Positions 62,490 through 64,000 of a stretch of DNA of 64,000 bases are shown here, in pieces. The first letter of the stretch is position 1, and the number at the start of each line of letters is the position of its first letter. Below the pieces are notes generated by a model. It made no database searches and was not told where the DNA came from. It saw only the letters and a list, made by a program, of their open reading frames with translations. The stretch covers positions 5,009,501 through 5,073,500 of the forward strand of contig OY727100.1 of assembly GCA_963402885.1 (NCBI GenBank). Reading direction: 5' to 3'. The translations under genes were made by a program, and so were the position numbers. The stretch is from Antedon bifida. Its lineage: Eukaryota; Echinodermata; Crinoidea; Comatulida; Antedonidae.

Positions 62490-63510
62490 TTATTGAATAA
62501 TGTACTTGAGCGAGTAAGATGTGTTTGTCCAGAGCTCCCGGTTTACACTTATTCATCACAATGCCTCCTAAACGTACCGCAGCAGCTACAGCTGCAAAGG
62601 CTTGGTCGCCAGCTCGTTCGGCCAATCCAGGTACGCAGGATGTTACGCCTAGCGATGATGTAGTAGATATTCAAGCTCTACATGTTAAGATCGATCGAAT
62701 TATTACTACCTTGGATACATTTGGGAATCGCCTCATGAAGTTAGAATCATCAATTCGCAAAGACGAGAACTAAATGATCTGAAAAAGGCGTTTATCTACA
62801 TGGAAAAGGGTAAGGAAATCAATACTTTATCTAGTAGCCTACGTGATAAAGCTGACATAATCAAGATTAAACACCTTGAATCGTCAATTGAAGATCTGGA
62901 AAATCGTAGTAAACGAAATAATATTGTTATTTACAACATACCCGAGGGGTCTAAAAAGGATATGAAATGCGAGGACTGTTGCTAACTTTCTCGTTAAACA
63001 TATGAAACTGGATGCAGCGGACAAGATTGAGGTAGAGAGGGCTCACCGTACGGGTCGCCAATTGTCAATCAACTCGAGCGTGAGCAACAAACGTCCACGA
63101 CCTATTCACTGCAAGTTACTTCGGTACGGGGACAAAAATCACATTTTAAGAAATGCAGCTAAATGCCTCAAAAACAACAAATACAAGAAATCTCAAATAT
63201 TATTTCCAATGATGTTTCTACAAATGTACGAATGCAGAGAAAAAACCTACGAGACAAAGACCTTCCTACTCTACGAGACCATCCAGCGGTGGAATTTGCG
63301 TACATTCCATGGGGGTACCTGCAGTTATCCGATACAAGCTTACAACCAGTGAGTTCAAGTCATTAAAACCAAAGGATTCGATCTAAGACTTGTCAGATCG
63401 GTAAAGGTCAAGACGCAGTCATCTTTATTTGTGAGACCAATAACGAAGATTGTACCATTGGAATCTGCTATAGTTGATTAGTCATTTGAAAGACTTTCTT
63501 TATATTTAAC
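62490..63510 (+). mobile_element. LINE ORF1 fragment (L1/Tx1-like RNA-binding protein)
   Basis: Open pieces read MPPKRTAAATAAKAWSPARS, then LEDLENRSKRNNIVIYNIPE and IEVERAHRTGRQ with RPRPIHCKLLRYGDKNHILR. These give the coiled-coil and RRM-like region of Transposase_22-type ORF1 proteins. Stops and frame changes break it into at least three pieces. It is on the plus strand, antisense to RTTN. Confidence 0.75.
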
Positions 63511-63516
63511 TGGAAT

Positions 63517-63598
63517 GTTGCGGTCAAAAGCCTTCCATACTTTGATGGCGCTCCATATTCAATTAGATGTTGAGGGGTCTGGGGCTTCAACATTATCA
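63517..63598. repeat. 82-bp direct repeat, right copy
   Basis: Second copy of 62408-62489 with about three substitutions. Confidence 0.85.
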
Positions 63599-63599
63599 A

Positions 63600-64000
63600 T
63601 CCTAAAGTGAACGTGTAAAAAATGTAATAGTCTAAAATTCTAATTATTAATCAACGCGTAGAAAATGATTTGACCATTTGATCATCGAATTGAGGGATTC
63701 AAAATCTCTGGATTACCAAATCTAATAAACGTTCAAGTTACAGTATTACAATACATCCGTGTTTAGTCTTCTTTAAAGTCTACGCCCGTAACAGAGGTCA
63801 CAGAGATGAGTAGGGAGGTTACTCCTGTATCACCCACTAACGTACCACTAATGTAACATGGTTGATTTTTGTTATGTTATTGGTCAATGTTACAGTTGGT
63901 TGATTGTTACATTAGTGGGTGATACAACCCCAGTGTACTATGCCACACACAGCCACTCATAACGGGGCACTCTGAGAGAAAAGTATAGAATGGTAGACTA
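63600..64000. repeat. Terminal segment with inverted repeat, SINE-like edge
   Basis: gtatcacccactaa..ccactaatgtaac (63827-63857) faces gttacattagtgggtgatac (63906-63925), an inverted pair with a 4-bp-motif expansion in the left arm. The remainder resembles the flanks of the SINE family at 36.2 and 57.6 kb (cacacagccactca). No gene seen. Confidence 0.5.

Noticed and set aside
62263-62625. 120-codon minus-strand frame over the RTTN exon and LINE junction
   Set aside because: It joins a true 35-bp RTTN exon to intron and repeat sequence; no extra conserved content.

Overview
The window is nuclear DNA of a metazoan. It has spliced genes with GT-AG introns (and one GC-AG intron), AATAAA signals, LINE and SINE debris, miniature inverted-repeat elements, and AT-rich introns. 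The domain mix (CUB/LDLa/trypsin secreted protease, invertebrate immunoglobulin receptor) and foldback-type elements with short tandem repeats in their arms suggest a marine invertebrate deuterostome, perhaps an echinoderm. That placement is inference only.

Layout. (1) About 0.5-20.8 kb, minus strand: one large secreted modular protease gene, with a signal-peptide exon at 20.7 kb followed by LDLa, CUB and trypsin exons. All 18 recognised exons join in compatible phases. The trypsin domain keeps His and Asp but has Arg at the catalytic Ser position. The gene runs off the left edge; module order predicts a second protease domain there. Its introns hold a 9 x 21-bp minisatellite, LINE fragments, a TIR element, and a tandem array of 364-bp repeats. 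Each array unit carries a 72-nt tRNA-like cloverleaf followed by a T5 tract. (2) 22.5-24.1 kb, plus strand: an intronless 531-aa immunoglobulin-type membrane receptor with YxN motifs in its tail and a 33-bp near-perfect hairpin just after the stop. (3) 28.5-29.7 kb, minus strand: a C2H2 zinc-finger gene with nearly identical fingers and a decayed 3' part, lying between two inverted copies of a dispersed repeat. (4) 32.4-45.7 kb, plus strand: a complete 12-exon BOP1 ribosome-biogenesis gene (about 686 aa), with MITEs, a SINE and a foldback-like element in its introns. (5) 46.8-55.3 kb: a composite locus in which three tandem 2.3-2.6 kb cassettes lie between a hAT-like MITE and a second partial copy of that MITE. 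Each cassette encodes the same unfamiliar 300-aa protein from a two-exon gene. (6) 55.7-62.3 kb, minus strand: the last 14 exons (about 680 aa) of rotatin (RTTN), a ciliary/centriolar protein. (7) 62.4-64.0 kb: LINE ORF1 debris flanked by 82-bp direct repeats, plus a terminal inverted repeat.

BOP1 and RTTN are ordinary housekeeping/ciliary genes with no evident functional link to each other or to the protease. The least explained parts are the three-copy cassette inside transposon ends, the tRNA-like array in the protease intron, and the Ser-to-Arg protease domain.
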